Assembly: GCA_965250265.1 (NCBI GenBank)
Contig: CBDFNO010000013.1
Location: forward strand, 1-64,000
From: PRS1 sp965250265
GTDB lineage: Bacteria > Bacteroidota > Bacteroidia > Flavobacteriales > Flavobacteriaceae
Reading direction: 5' to 3'
DNA: 64,000 nt
In this document: positions 1-8,740 of the stretch, in pieces
How the letters are laid out: the number at the start of each line of letters is the position of its first letter
Position numbering within the stretch: the first letter of the stretch is position 1
The notes under the pieces: model-generated
Told to the model about the DNA's origin: nothing
The model's input: only the letters and a program-made list of their open reading frames with translations
Database searches by the model: none
Position numbers and translations under genes: made by a program

Positions 1-1015
1 GTTCTTTGCGCCACCACTTAAAATCATCTTTAGATCTACCCATCATGACTTCTTCATTAAATCTAGTTGTAAAAAAATCAGAGATTTTTTGTTCCTTATC
101 TGCAATTTCTTGTCTTATCTTGGTTTCTTTATTATAATTAGCTGTTGCTTTTAATAAATCCACTTTTTGGTAAATACTATCAAGAACAAAGTAATTGCCA
201 TAGTTTCTCAATAAACGCTCATATTCCATAACAGCAAGAACAGCTTGATTCTTATTTTCTAAGGAATCGGCGACTCTATAATTGTCATTATAAAGCTCAA
301 CCACGACATCCTCTTTATAAGGTCTTATCTTTTTTTTATAGGCTTGTAGCTCCAACCATCCTAATGCTCTTAATATTTGTTTTTGTGGTGGCCAGTTATG
401 ACTATCTTCATAAGTTAGGAGTTCATTATCTATAGAATAATTTCTTAACCATTCCTTAAACTTAAACATCTCCTGATAGTTCATATCTTCATCGCCAACC
501 AAACCTATATAAGAAAAACTATTTGGATTTTCTATTTCAGAAATATTGGTCATAAAACCAGCTCCACAACCTATAACGCCTTGTATGGCATTGGTTAAAA
601 CAGCAATGGTTGTTGCTAATCTTGATCCTCCAGAAAATCCAGCTGTATAGATTTGTTTTGTATCCGTTTTAAATTCCGTTAAAACATGATCGAACAAGCT
701 ATTGGAAATTTCAAAATTCTGATCATATGGACCATTTTTTGAATTGTTTGAACAGACTAAAATATAGTTATACTTCGCAGCAGCAGGAATAAATGGTTTT
801 ATGCCATTAGTACCTCTTCCTACAGGATCGTATATAAATATGATGGCCGAATTTTTATCAGGATTATAAGCTTTTGGTAGATATAATTGAAACGATTGAT
901 CTGTAGTACCTTTTACTAAAATACTATCAATAATCTTACCTTTCTCATATTCTTTGATTTGAGAAAATGAAAAACAGCTAACAAATAAAAATGGTAGAAG
1001 TTTTATAAAGTTCAT
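1..1015 (-). CDS. secreted alpha/beta hydrolase, partial (C-terminus outside window)
   Basis: The reading frame starts at an ATG at 1015 and runs off the left edge without a stop. It begins with a signal peptide (MNFIKLLPFLFVSCFSFSQ). A serine-hydrolase elbow GFSGGS follows in the first third, then GDEDMNY and YEDSHNWPP, which are plausible acid and histidine parts of a catalytic triad. This is the layout of exported esterase/dienelactone-hydrolase-like proteins, and the substrate is unknown. The part after the hydrolase domain is helical and charged and looks like a Bacteroidota-specific extension. It is divergent from the M14 peptidase across a 109-bp AT-rich gap. The fold is fairly sure, the specific activity is not. 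Confidence 0.78.
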   Translation of the reverse strand, partial: MNFIKLLPFLFVSCFSFSQIKEYEKGKIIDSILVKGTTDQSFQLYLPKAYNPDKNSAIIFIYDPVGRGTNGIKPFIPAAAKYNYILVCSNNSKNGPYDQNFEISNSLFDHVLTEFKTDTKQIYTAGFSGGSRLATTIAVLTNAIQGVIGCGAGFMTNISEIENPNSFSYIGLVGDEDMNYQEMFKFKEWLRNYSIDNELLTYEDSHNWPPQKQILRALGWLELQAYKKKIRPYKEDVVVELYNDNYRVADSLENKNQAVLAVMEYERLLRNYGNYFVLDSIYQKVDLLKATANYNKETKIRQEIADKEQKISDFFTTRFNEEVMMGRSKDDFKWWRKE

Positions 1016-1124
1016 AAGCATTCCAAATTAACTAAATTTAATTTAGTTTATATTCAATTATAATAAAGTTTAACTAAAATTGTCTCTAATATTTTCTATC
1101 TTCAACCTCTAAAAATTTAAAATA

Positions 1125-3671
1125 ATGCCAATCAACAAATTATTGCCAACTATTGCCCTATTTCTTTTAACATTTTCTATAACAGCCCAAAATTATTTTT
1201 TTAAAAACAAAGCACCTTTTAATACTAACATTCCTTCTCCTGAAGCTTTTTTAGGCTATCCTATTGGAGAGCAACATACAAGGCATGATCAAATTGTAGC
1301 TTACTTAACCAAACTCGCCGAATTATCCGACAGAGCTTCAATTACAACTTATGGAGAAACACATGAGCATCGTAAATTAGTGATGCTTACAATTTCAACA
1401 TCTAAAAATTTAAATAATTTAGAAATAATTAAGGCAGAACATTTAAAATTTGTCAATCCAAATCTAAATCCAACAAATTATAATGATGTTCCTATTTTTA
1501 TTCAATTAGGCTATAATGTTCATGGCAATGAGCCTTCAAGTTCGGAAGCAGCATTACTTACGGCTTATACCTTGGTAGCTTCCAACAGTCCCGAAGTGAA
1601 AAATTACCTTGAAAATGCGGTGATTTTTATAGACCCAACCATAAATCCTGATGGTCGAGATAGACATACACAATGGGCAAACCAGTTTAAAGCAAACGCT
1701 TTAGTATCCGATGGTATTGATGCCGAACACAACGAAGCTTGGCCTCGAGGCCGAACAAACCATTTTTGGTTTGACCTCAACAGAGATTGGTTGTTGGTCA
1801 TTAACCCTGAAAGCAGAGGTAAACTAAAATGGTATCACCAATGGTATCCAAATGTTGTGACCGATTTTCATGAAATGGGAACCAATAGTAATCACTTTTT
1901 TGAACCTATGAAGCCCATAGGGTCTAAAGACCCAATCATGCCAAAAGAAAATTATGAAGATTTAAACAACTTGTTTGCACCTTATTTTTCGAGTGCCCTA
2001 GACAATATTGGATCTTTTTATTACACTAAAGAATCTTTTGATGGCACCTATCCTGGCTATGGATCGTCCTATCCCGATTTACAAGGCGGACTGGCTTTAC
2101 TTTTTGAACAGGCAAGTTCCAGAGGGCATCTTCAAGATACCGATTATGGTACCATATCGTTTCCGTTTACCATAAAAAATCAATATACCTCAACTTTTGC
2201 AACTATTAAAGCATCGGTTGAAAACAAAGCTTTACTACGTAAATACCAACAAGATTTTTTTAAATCTGCCATCTCTAAAAAAGCAAAAACAGACTTTTCA
2301 GCTTACGAATTTGGTGATGCTTTTGATATGAATAGAAACAAAGCCTTTATCGATAAATTGCTTATTCATAAAATTAAAGTTTACAAAAAAGGAGATAAAT
2401 ATATTGTTCCCCTAAAACAAGCACAACATCGCATGGTTCAAACCATGTTCGAAACCTACAACACATATCGGGATAGCGTATTTTATGATGCATCTGCTTG
2501 GAGTGTAGTCAATTTCTATAACTTAAATTATCGTGGATTAAAAACTACAAATTTAGGTGAAGAAATTACGACAACAGATAATTTGGTGTCTGTTTCCAAA
2601 GTCAAACAATCTAACTATGCCTATATTATTGATTGGGACGATTATAATGCACCAGCAGCTTTGTATTATATACAATCTAAAGATGTTACAGTAGCTTCAG
2701 CTTTTAAGCCCTTTTCAATTAAAATTTCAAATGAAAATAAAAACTTCAATTATGGTAGTTTAATGATTGCCGTGAGTAAACAAAAGAAATCCAGTAATGA
2801 AATTTACAAAATAGTTAAAGACGCCCAAAACAAATATAATGTTCCAATCTACAGTACATCAACTGGATTTAGTATAAAAGGCATTGATTTAGGTAGTAAT
2901 AATTTTAGGGCTCTCAAAAAATCAAAAGCTGCTTTATTAGTTGGCAATGGTGTAAATTCTTATGAAGCTGGCGAGGTATGGCATCTTTTAGATACAAGAG
3001 TAGATATGCCAATTACTAAACTCCAAATGCGAAGTTTTTCAAGAACCAACCTAGACAAATATAATACTCTAGTTATGGTTTCCGGTAGTTACACACAATT
3101 AGATTCTATGCAACGACTAAAATTAAACCAGTGGACATCTAAAGGCAATACTTTAGTTACCATTGCAGGAGCCTCAAAGTGGGTAATAGACAAAAAGTTA
3201 GTTAAAGAAAAATTTACAAAAAATCCTAAAGAAAAGGATAGTACTAAAGCCAAAAAAGCAGAGCGTTTACCCTATGTTGATGCTTCCGAACATTTAGGTC
3301 GCGAACGCCTTGGTGGTGCCATTTTTAAAGTAAATTTAGATCTTACTCATCCTTTAGCCTTTGGATATCGGTCGCCTTCACTTCCAGTTTACAAAAACAA
3401 TACTGTGTTTTTAGCTCCTAGCAAAAATGCTTATTCTACAGTTGCTAAATATGCAAAAGACCCACATATTGATGGTTATATTTCTACCGATAATCTTAAT
3501 ATATTTTTAAAGCCATCCGCTTCAATTATTGTAAGTCCATTGGGTAGCGGACGTGTTGTATTATTTGCAGATAACCCAAATTTTAGAGGGTCTTGGTATG
3601 GCACTAATCGTTTATTTTTAAATGCCTTATTTTTAGGAAATAAAATATCTGTTCCAAAAAAAAGAAACTAA
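1125..3671 (+). CDS. secreted M14-family zinc carboxypeptidase
   Basis: An 848-residue exported protein with a signal peptide ending near TAQ (residue 22). The zinc-binding pair HGNE is at 133-136 and the third ligand is probably H249 in DFHEMG. NPDGRDR (175-181) and LNRDW fit the substrate pocket, and E328 in LLFEQASSRG fits the general-base glutamate of M14 peptidases. The C-terminal ~450 residues are beyond the catalytic domain and resemble the glutamine-amidotransferase-like tail seen in large Bacteroidota M14 proteins. It likely trims peptides in the periplasm or outside the cell. The downstream amidohydrolase starts 15 bp after its stop, so the two are probably co-transcribed. Confidence 0.9.
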   Translation: MPINKLLPTIALFLLTFSITAQNYFFKNKAPFNTNIPSPEAFLGYPIGEQHTRHDQIVAYLTKLAELSDRASITTYGETHEHRKLVMLTISTSKNLNNLEIIKAEHLKFVNPNLNPTNYNDVPIFIQLGYNVHGNEPSSSEAALLTAYTLVASNSPEVKNYLENAVIFIDPTINPDGRDRHTQWANQFKANALVSDGIDAEHNEAWPRGRTNHFWFDLNRDWLLVINPESRGKLKWYHQWYPNVVTDFHEMGTNSNHFFEPMKPIGSKDPIMPKENYEDLNNLFAPYFSSALDNIGSFYYTKESFDGTYPGYGSSYPDLQGGLALLFEQASSRGHLQDTDYGTISFPFTIKNQYTSTFATIKASVENKALLRKYQQDFFKSAISKKAKTDFSAYEFGDAFDMNRNKAFIDKLLIHKIKVYKKGDKYIVPLKQAQHRMVQTMFETYNTYRDSVFYDASAWSVVNFYNLNYRGLKTTNLGEEITTTDNLVSVSKVKQSNYAYIIDWDDYNAPAALYYIQSKDVTVASAFKPFSIKISNENKNFNYGSLMIAVSKQKKSSNEIYKIVKDAQNKYNVPIYSTSTGFSIKGIDLGSNNFRALKKSKAALLVGNGVNSYEAGEVWHLLDTRVDMPITKLQMRSFSRTNLDKYNTLVMVSGSYTQLDSMQRLKLNQWTSKGNTLVTIAGASKWVIDKKLVKEKFTKNPKEKDSTKAKKAERLPYVDASEHLGRERLGGAIFKVNLDLTHPLAFGYRSPSLPVYKNNTVFLAPSKNAYSTVAKYAKDPHIDGYISTDNLNIFLKPSASIIVSPLGSGRVVLFADNPNFRGSWYGTNRLFLNALFLGNKISVPKKRN

Positions 3672-3686
3672 CAACAACCTCATATT

Positions 3687-5273
3687 ATGATTAAAAAAGT
3701 AAACTTCCTTTTTGTATTCCTTTTATGTTTACAAAGTTTTTCTCAAGACACATATCTTGGCGATGGTCCGTTTTCGCAACTTATAATTAGAGGGGTAACC
3801 CTAATAAATGGCGATGGTTCACCACCTCGAGGTCCTATGGATATTGTAGTCGAAAACAACAAAATAGTAAAAATGCAAATTGTGGGTTATCCTGGCGTTA
3901 AAATTAATAAAGCAAGACGACCAAAATTAAAAACTGGTGGGCATGAGCTTGATGCTAATGGCATGTTTTTATTACCAGGGTTTATAGATATGCATGGCCA
4001 TATTGGAGGAAGATCTCAAGGTGCAAACTCTGAATATGTATTTAAACTGTGGATGGCTCACGGCGTAACAACTGTTAGAGAACCTAGTGGTAGAGGTGTA
4101 GATTATACCAACGATTTAAAACGTAAAAGTAATGCTCACGAGATTGTAGCACCACGAATTTTTACATACACAGCGTTTGGACAAACTAGCAAATCGTTCA
4201 ATCCTTTAAATGATGCTCCAATAAGCACACCAGAAATGGCAAGACAATGGGTAAGAGCAAATGCCAAAAGAGGTGCAGATGGTATCAAGTTTTTTGGTGC
4301 AGAGCCTGAAATAATGGCTGCCGCTCTCGACGAAAATAAAAAATTAGGATTAGGCTCTGCCTGCCATCATGCGCAATTAAGTGTTGCTCGTTGGAATGTA
4401 TTACACTCTGCAAGAGCTGGATTAACCTCGATGGAACATTGGTATGGCCTACCTGAAGCTTTATTTGAAGATAAAACCGTTCAAGATTATCCTCTAGATT
4501 ATAATTACCAAAATGAACAACATCGATTTGAAGAAGCGGGAAAATTATGGAAACAAGCTGCCAAACCTTATTCGGATCATTGGAATGCCGTAATGAACGA
4601 ATTATTAGAACTTGATTTTACTCTCGATCCAACCTTTAATATTTATGAAGCTAGTCGGGATTTACAACGTGCGCGACGTGCAGAATGGCATGAAGTTTAC
4701 ACCTTACCTTCACTTTGGAAATTTTACGAACCTAGTAAAATATCGCATGGATCGTACTGGCATTATTGGGGGACAGAGCAAGAAATACAATGGAAACAAA
4801 ATTTTAAGCTTTGGATGATATTTGTTAATGAATACAAAAACAAAGGTGGTCGTGTAACTGTAGGTACAGATTCTGGTTTTATTTATCAACTCTATGGTTT
4901 TGCTTATCCACGAGAACTCGAATTGTTACGTGAAGCAGGATTCCATCCTTTAGAAGTTATTCGTGCTGCCACTTTAAATGGAGCAGAAGCTTTAGGTTGG
5001 GCAGACAAAATAGGATCTGTACAAATAGGTAAATTAGCCGATTTTGTTATTGTTGAAGAAAACCCTTTGGTTAATTTAAAAGTACTTTACGGCACAGGAG
5101 CTATAAAACTAACCGAAGATAATGAAGTAGTTCGCGTTGGTGGTGTAAAATACACTATAAAAGATGGTGTAATTTATGACGCAAAACGTTTATTAGCAGA
5201 TGTTAAAGCTATGGTAGATACTGAAAAAGCAAAAACTAATTGGACATTAAAACAACCTGGAATTAAGGATTAA
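3687..5273 (+). CDS. secreted amidohydrolase-family protein
   Basis: A 528-residue protein with a signal peptide (cleavage near FSQ, residue 20). It has the amidohydrolase-superfamily metal motif HGH at 103-105 (PGFIDMHGH), further candidate ligands in ACHHAQ and MEHWYG, and the catalytic Asp in VGTDSGF. The C-terminal ATLNGAEALGW and GSVQIGKLADFVIV segments are typical of imidazolonepropionase/prolidase-like amidohydrolases. Next to the M14 peptidase, it may handle peptides or cyclic amides in the envelope. The substrate cannot be read from sequence. Its stop codon overlaps the stop of the convergent lrp-like gene by 4 bases. Confidence 0.88.
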   Translation: MIKKVNFLFVFLLCLQSFSQDTYLGDGPFSQLIIRGVTLINGDGSPPRGPMDIVVENNKIVKMQIVGYPGVKINKARRPKLKTGGHELDANGMFLLPGFIDMHGHIGGRSQGANSEYVFKLWMAHGVTTVREPSGRGVDYTNDLKRKSNAHEIVAPRIFTYTAFGQTSKSFNPLNDAPISTPEMARQWVRANAKRGADGIKFFGAEPEIMAAALDENKKLGLGSACHHAQLSVARWNVLHSARAGLTSMEHWYGLPEALFEDKTVQDYPLDYNYQNEQHRFEEAGKLWKQAAKPYSDHWNAVMNELLELDFTLDPTFNIYEASRDLQRARRAEWHEVYTLPSLWKFYEPSKISHGSYWHYWGTEQEIQWKQNFKLWMIFVNEYKNKGGRVTVGTDSGFIYQLYGFAYPRELELLREAGFHPLEVIRAATLNGAEALGWADKIGSVQIGKLADFVIVEENPLVNLKVLYGTGAIKLTEDNEVVRVGGVKYTIKDGVIYDAKRLLADVKAMVDTEKAKTNWTLKQPGIKD

Positions 5274-5713
5274 TTTCTATCTATAATAGGATTATTTTCA
5301 ATAATATTCGAAAGTACAATTTGGGTTCTTGTTTCTCCATAAGTGATTAACTGATCTATAAAATATTCTAAATGTTTTTGGTCTTTTAAAACTACTTCCA
5401 TAACAATATTTTCATTTCCAGTAATTCTATAACAATTAATTACTTCTTTAAAGGTTTTTACTTTTACAAGAAAAGGTTTTAATTTTCCCATAAAAGCACG
5501 AAGCGTTATAATAGCAGTTAATTGATTTCCTGTTTCAAAATAAGATAGCTTAGTATAATATCCTTCTATTATTCCAGCATCTTCCATTTTACGAATGCGC
5601 TCGGCAACAGCAGGCGAAGAAATGCCAACGTGTTTAGAAATTTCGGTATTGGTTTGTCTGGAGTTTTGCTGTAAATAATCTAATATTTTCCAATTAATGC
5701 TATCAATCTTCAT
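5270..5713 (-). CDS. Lrp/AsnC family transcriptional regulator
   Basis: At 147 residues this has the usual Lrp/AsnC length. An N-terminal winged helix-turn-helix (NTEISKHVGISSPAVAERIRK) is followed by a RAM ligand-binding domain (YRITGNENIVMEVV). Such proteins sense amino acids and bind near their own or neighbouring promoters. It is divergent from the 131-residue gene at 5833. A 13-codon remnant of a second, diverged lrp start sits at 8800-8838 in front of the second copy of that gene, so lrp plus the 131-residue gene is a linked module present twice here. Confidence 0.9.
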   Translation of the reverse strand: MKIDSINWKILDYLQQNSRQTNTEISKHVGISSPAVAERIRKMEDAGIIEGYYTKLSYFETGNQLTAIITLRAFMGKLKPFLVKVKTFKEVINCYRITGNENIVMEVVLKDQKHLEYFIDQLITYGETRTQIVLSNIIENNPIIDRN

Positions 5714-5805
5714 CTTTTAAAGTATTTAAGTATAAAAATACGTTTTATTAAATATAATTAACAATATAGCTTTAATTATTAAATATAAAATTTTTGTTTT
5801 CAGCC

Positions 5806-5813
5806 TAATTTTG
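5806..5813 (+). promoter_or_regulatory. putative -7 promoter element of the 131-aa gene, copy A
   Basis: TAATTTTG matches the Bacteroidota -7 consensus TAnnTTTG and lies 20 bp before the ATG at 5833. The same octamer, followed by TGTAATTGCTA, is kept at 8930-8937 before the second copy. That conservation within an otherwise drifting upstream region supports a functional promoter. No clear -33 box is visible. Confidence 0.5.
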
Positions 5814-5832
5814 TGTAATTGCTATAAAAAAA

Positions 5833-6228
5833 ATGTTATACACTGCTCCATCTAATTTGTCAGATTTGCCAATTTATAAAAAGGCATTAGAAATTTTTTC
5901 ACTTTCTCGTAAAATTTCCAATTACTTAAATTACGATTTAGCTCCATTAAAAAGAAATGGAAAAGAAGATGTTCACATCTATTTTTCTGGTGATATTGTG
6001 CAGCAATCTGTTTCATTAGCCCCAGAAATAATTAATGCAGAACGCGAACGCTATTCAGACAAAAAATACAAGCATATAGCTTCTATTAAGCGTTTAACAA
6101 ATCTATTATATAAAAACTGTAAACGTTTAGAGTTTAGCAATAGTAATGGTAAAGACTATTTACCTATTCTTAAAAGTGAATTAAAAAAGTTTAAACAATT
6201 ACAACATGTTTGGATGTTGACGTTGTAA
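5833..6228 (+). CDS. conserved hypothetical helical protein, copy A (CRISPR-linked)
   Basis: 131 residues, charged, predicted almost all-helical, with no signal peptide or membrane segment. Length and the opening IYKKALEIFSLSRKI resemble four-helix-bundle proteins of the Avd/23S-intervening-sequence kind, but I cannot confirm the family. It is about 79% identical by hand count (104/131) to the protein at 8956-9351. It lies 56 bp upstream of a 25-codon cas1 relic in the same direction, so in the ancestral arrangement it probably sat directly in front of cas1. A role in CRISPR adaptation or regulation is only inference from this linkage. Confidence 0.7.
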   Translation: MLYTAPSNLSDLPIYKKALEIFSLSRKISNYLNYDLAPLKRNGKEDVHIYFSGDIVQQSVSLAPEIINAERERYSDKKYKHIASIKRLTNLLYKNCKRLEFSNSNGKDYLPILKSELKKFKQLQHVWMLTL

Positions 6229-6284
6229 TTTAAAAACATCTATATATTTTAAAATTTTAAGTATCTTAAATAAAAAATTATAAG

Positions 6285-6362
6285 ATGCTTAAAAAATCGA
6301 TTCTAATTGAGAAAAAAAGTAGTATTACTTGTAAAAATCTACAACTAATAATTAAAAGCTAA
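6285..6362 (+). pseudogene. cas1: 5' relic of a second cas1 gene
   Basis: 25 codons from ATG to TAA encode a peptide starting MLKKSILIEKKSSITCK. It matches the first 25 residues of the IS-split cas1 (9979 onward) with only two differences (N/D and I/K). The upstream AT-rich stretch (AAGTATCTTAAATAAAAAAT) is also shared with the sequence before 9979. The relic ends abruptly at a stop and is followed by a terminator hairpin. It marks the left edge of a former second CRISPR-Cas locus whose remainder is gone. Confidence 0.85.
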
Positions 6363-6386
6363 AAAGTTGAATCCTTCCAACTTTTT
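6361..6386 (+). terminator. rho-independent terminator after the cas1 relic
   Basis: A perfect 9-bp stem, AAAAAGTTG (6361-6369) with CAACTTTTT (6378-6386), and an 8-nt loop. The stem runs into a T-rich tail. It lies between the cas1 relic and the cupin gene and would end transcripts from the 131-aa gene, copy A. Confidence 0.6.
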
Positions 6387-6389
6387 ATT

Positions 6390-6701
6390 GTGACATTAAA
6401 CCTATTGAGGAGAGATTTGAAAACTGTCCATCCAAGCGTTTGTGAACTCCTTGAAGATAATGCTAAACTTCGTGTTTTAAAATGTACATTCCTTCCTAAT
6501 GTTGGTCACTCAAAACATTACCACAATCCACATTTTGGATATACTTTAAAAGGGAGCAAATTTAAAATTGAAGACAACACAGGAATAAGAAAAATAAATG
6601 TGCCAACAGGCTATTTTTTCAGTAAAGATACAATAACAGAACAGCAGGTTTTAAACATTGGTGATAGTACTGCTGTTTTTTTAATTATAGAGTATAAGTA
6701 A
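6390..6701 (+). CDS. small cupin-domain protein, possibly 5'-truncated
   Basis: A 103-residue single-domain cupin: HSKHYHNPHFGYTLKG carries the histidine-rich first cupin motif, and PTGYFFSKDTITEQQVLNIG the second strand pair. The start used is GTG at 6390, just behind the terminator hairpin that follows the cas1 relic. Related cupins often have 20-40 more N-terminal residues, so the deletion that truncated cas1 may also have removed this gene's 5' end. Function is unknown, and the fold call is reasonable. Confidence 0.65.
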   Translation: MTLNLLRRDLKTVHPSVCELLEDNAKLRVLKCTFLPNVGHSKHYHNPHFGYTLKGSKFKIEDNTGIRKINVPTGYFFSKDTITEQQVLNIGDSTAVFLIIEYK

Positions 6702-6813
6702 ATAAGGTGTTTTAATAAAATTATGTTAAAGAATTTTTTTAATAGCAAAATGTAAAGTATATTTGTCATATAGTAAAAATGATTTTACTTAATATAAAAA
6801 ATATTTGTCAATT

Positions 6814-7263
6814 ATGAATACAGAATCGTATATGAAATGTGAGCGTAAACACTTAGAAAAAATAACAAACTTTAGATTACCAAATAAATTTAGAGCGATT
6901 GGAATGGCAATTGCAGCAATAGCAATTATTGCCATGTTTGTTCGTGCATTTCTAATGGAAGGCGATACAGAATGGTTAAAACAACTTGCAAAACAAGGGT
7001 TGTTAGTTGGGATGCTTATAATATCAATCTCAAAAGACAAAGAAGAAGATGAGTTAACTATAAAGTTAAGAATGCAATCGTATGCTTTAGCATTTGTAGT
7101 TGGTGTTGCTTACGCATTAATAATGCCTTATGTAGAATTTGGCGTTTCTAATGTTGTGCATTCTGGAAGTGAAGCTTATAAAGATTTAGGTGATTTCCAA
7201 GTACTTTCTTTTATGTTATTAGTACAACTGATGGCGTTTCACACTTTAAAACGCTATAGATAA
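6814..7263 (+). CDS. hypothetical inner-membrane protein paired with an XRE regulator
   Basis: 149 residues from the ATG at 6814. A TTG nine bases upstream is in frame but less likely. Four hydrophobic segments (AIGMAIAAIAIIAMFVRAF, QGLLVGMLIISIS, YALAFVVGVAYALIMPYV, VLSFMLLVQLMAF) suggest a small polytopic membrane protein. Its stop overlaps the start of the downstream XRE regulator as TAATG, a translationally coupled pair common in Bacteroidota and Firmicutes. The likely role is envelope or stress signalling, but nothing specific can be assigned. Confidence 0.75.
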   Translation: MNTESYMKCERKHLEKITNFRLPNKFRAIGMAIAAIAIIAMFVRAFLMEGDTEWLKQLAKQGLLVGMLIISISKDKEEDELTIKLRMQSYALAFVVGVAYALIMPYVEFGVSNVVHSGSEAYKDLGDFQVLSFMLLVQLMAFHTLKRYR

Positions 7264-7463
7264 TGCAGAATACCATAAAAGTAGAACGTGCCATTTTAGA
7301 TATTACACAAGATAATTTGGCAAAAAAAATTGGTGTGTCGAGACAGACCATAAACTCCATTGAAGCTAATAGGTATGTGCCTTCAACAGTTTTAGCATTA
7401 AAGCTGTCTGACGTATTTAATAAGCCAGTAAATGATTTTTTTAAACTGAGTACTGATGATTAG
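7263..7463 (+). CDS. XRE-family helix-turn-helix regulator
   Basis: 66 residues made up of a single Cro/C1-type HTH (TQDNLAKKIGVSRQTINSIE), with the recognition helix at about residues 26-38. It belongs to the short YozG-like subgroup that typically partners a membrane protein, here the gene it overlaps by one base. It probably represses its own two-gene operon. Confidence 0.85.
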   Translation: MQNTIKVERAILDITQDNLAKKIGVSRQTINSIEANRYVPSTVLALKLSDVFNKPVNDFFKLSTDD

Positions 7464-7489
7464 TTTAGTGAAAATTTTAATAGTGTTAA

Positions 7490-8176
7490 TTATAGACCTT
7501 GTCTTAAGGTTTTTGTAATTTTTTTCATTCCTATTGTAGCTTTTTCTGCAATTACAGTTACTTGAGAATTACTATCAATTGCAGGTTTTGGATCGATATA
7601 ATAAATCTTAGTTTCAGGTTTGACATAATGCATCAAACTTGCAGCAGGATAGACTTGCATAGAAGTACCAACAATTAAAAGAATATCTGCAGTTTCGCAG
7701 ATTTTCATAGCTTTTGGGATTAGTGGTACAGCTTCACCAAACCAAACAATGTGAGGTCGTAATTGATAACCTTTAGAACAATTATCGCCAAGAACTAAAT
7801 CTTTTTTCCAGTCTTGTACATCAAATACATCATAAATGCTTCGCACTTTTAATAATTCGCCATGAAGATGTAAAACGTTTGTGCTTCCTGCACGCTCATG
7901 CAAATCATCTACATTTTGAGTAACTATAGTCACTTTATAATTCTTTTCTAACTTAACTAAATCATAATGAGCTTGATTTGGTTTTACTTCTAAAAGCTGT
8001 TTTCTACGTTGGTTATAAAAATCTAAAACCAATTCTATATTAGCTGCAAAACCTTCAGGAGAAGCTACTTCCATAACATCATGTCCTTCCCAAAGTCCGT
8101 CAGCATCTCTAAAAGTTTTAATACCACTTTCTGCACTTATTCCAGCTCCAGTTAATACAACTACGTGTTTTTTCAT
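7490..8176 (-). CDS. cobB: Sir2-family NAD-dependent deacylase (class III)
   Basis: 228 residues. The NAD-binding GAGIS motif is at 10-14, TFRDADGLW at 21-29, TQNVD at 86-90, and the catalytic H105 is in LHGEL. Y54 and R57 in FYNQRR match the Tyr-x2-Arg acyl-specificity motif of SIRT5/CobB-type desuccinylases. The zinc ribbon is degenerate: between LHGEL and HIVWFGE only one cysteine remains (GDNCSKG) where four are usual. It removes acyl groups from lysines using NAD in the cytoplasm. Divergent from the VOC gene. Confidence 0.9.
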   Translation of the reverse strand: MKKHVVVLTGAGISAESGIKTFRDADGLWEGHDVMEVASPEGFAANIELVLDFYNQRRKQLLEVKPNQAHYDLVKLEKNYKVTIVTQNVDDLHERAGSTNVLHLHGELLKVRSIYDVFDVQDWKKDLVLGDNCSKGYQLRPHIVWFGEAVPLIPKAMKICETADILLIVGTSMQVYPAASLMHYVKPETKIYYIDPKPAIDSNSQVTVIAEKATIGMKKITKTLRQGL

Positions 8177-8204
8177 ACTCTAAAAATACTGATATTTTGT
8201 CATT

Positions 8205-8567
8205 GTGAGATGGTTTGAAATTCCAGTAACAGATATGAAACGTGCAAAAACGTTTTATGATACGGTTTTTAATATAGAAATTAAAGTACAAGATTTTGAA
8301 GGCACTTTAATGGGTTGGTTTCCTTTTGCAAATGAAAAGCCTGGAGCATCAGGATCTTTAATCCAGAACGAAGCTTATATTCCAAGTGAAACTCATGGAA
8401 CATTAATCTATTTTTCTTCAGATAATATCCAAGATGAATTAAATAGAGTAAAAGCAGTTGGTGGAAAAATCATTCAACAAAAAACACAAATCTCTCCAGA
8501 AATTGGTTATATGGCAGTTTTTATTGACGTGGAAGGAAATAGAATTGCATTATATTCGAAGCAATAA
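8205..8567 (+). CDS. VOC-family (glyoxalase/bleomycin-resistance fold) protein
   Basis: 120 residues in one betaalphabetabetabeta pair: RWFEIPVTDMKRAKTFYDTVF at the N-terminus and GYMAVFIDVEGNRIALYS at the C-terminus are signature VOC segments. The start is GTG at 8205. An in-frame TGA 15 bases upstream rules out a longer form. Metal ligands are not conserved clearly enough to call lactoylglutathione lyase. Substrate unknown. Confidence 0.82.
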   Translation: MRWFEIPVTDMKRAKTFYDTVFNIEIKVQDFEGTLMGWFPFANEKPGASGSLIQNEAYIPSETHGTLIYFSSDNIQDELNRVKAVGGKIIQQKTQISPEIGYMAVFIDVEGNRIALYSKQ

Positions 8568-8616
8568 AAAAGAAACTCTCTAAAAAGTGTTACTCTGTAT
8601 GTAAATGACATCTTAG

Positions 8617-8740
8617 TTATATTCTTTTATTCTTCTCATTTCTGCTTAATATTTTGTATTCTTCATAGCATTCGCTAATGGCATCTAATATTTGAAGATC
8701 ATTTGCGGTTCGTATAAAATCTTTAGAGTAATTACATTGA
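8617..8740 (-). pseudogene. C-terminal gene fragment of unknown family
   Basis: Within the 388-bp gap 8568-8955, the minus strand keeps an open tail ending at a TAA at 8617. It encodes a hydrophilic helical peptide containing FIRTANDLQILDAISECYEEYK and ending SRNEKNKRI. It has no start and is cut at the repeat R1 (8735-8787). It looks like the 3' end of a deleted gene. I do not recognise the family. The rest of the gap holds R1, an lrp remnant and the promoter of the second 131-aa gene. Confidence 0.4.

Noticed and set aside
6285..6362. A genuine 25-residue small protein
   Set aside because: It matches the first 25 residues of Cas1 almost exactly, so it is a truncated relic.
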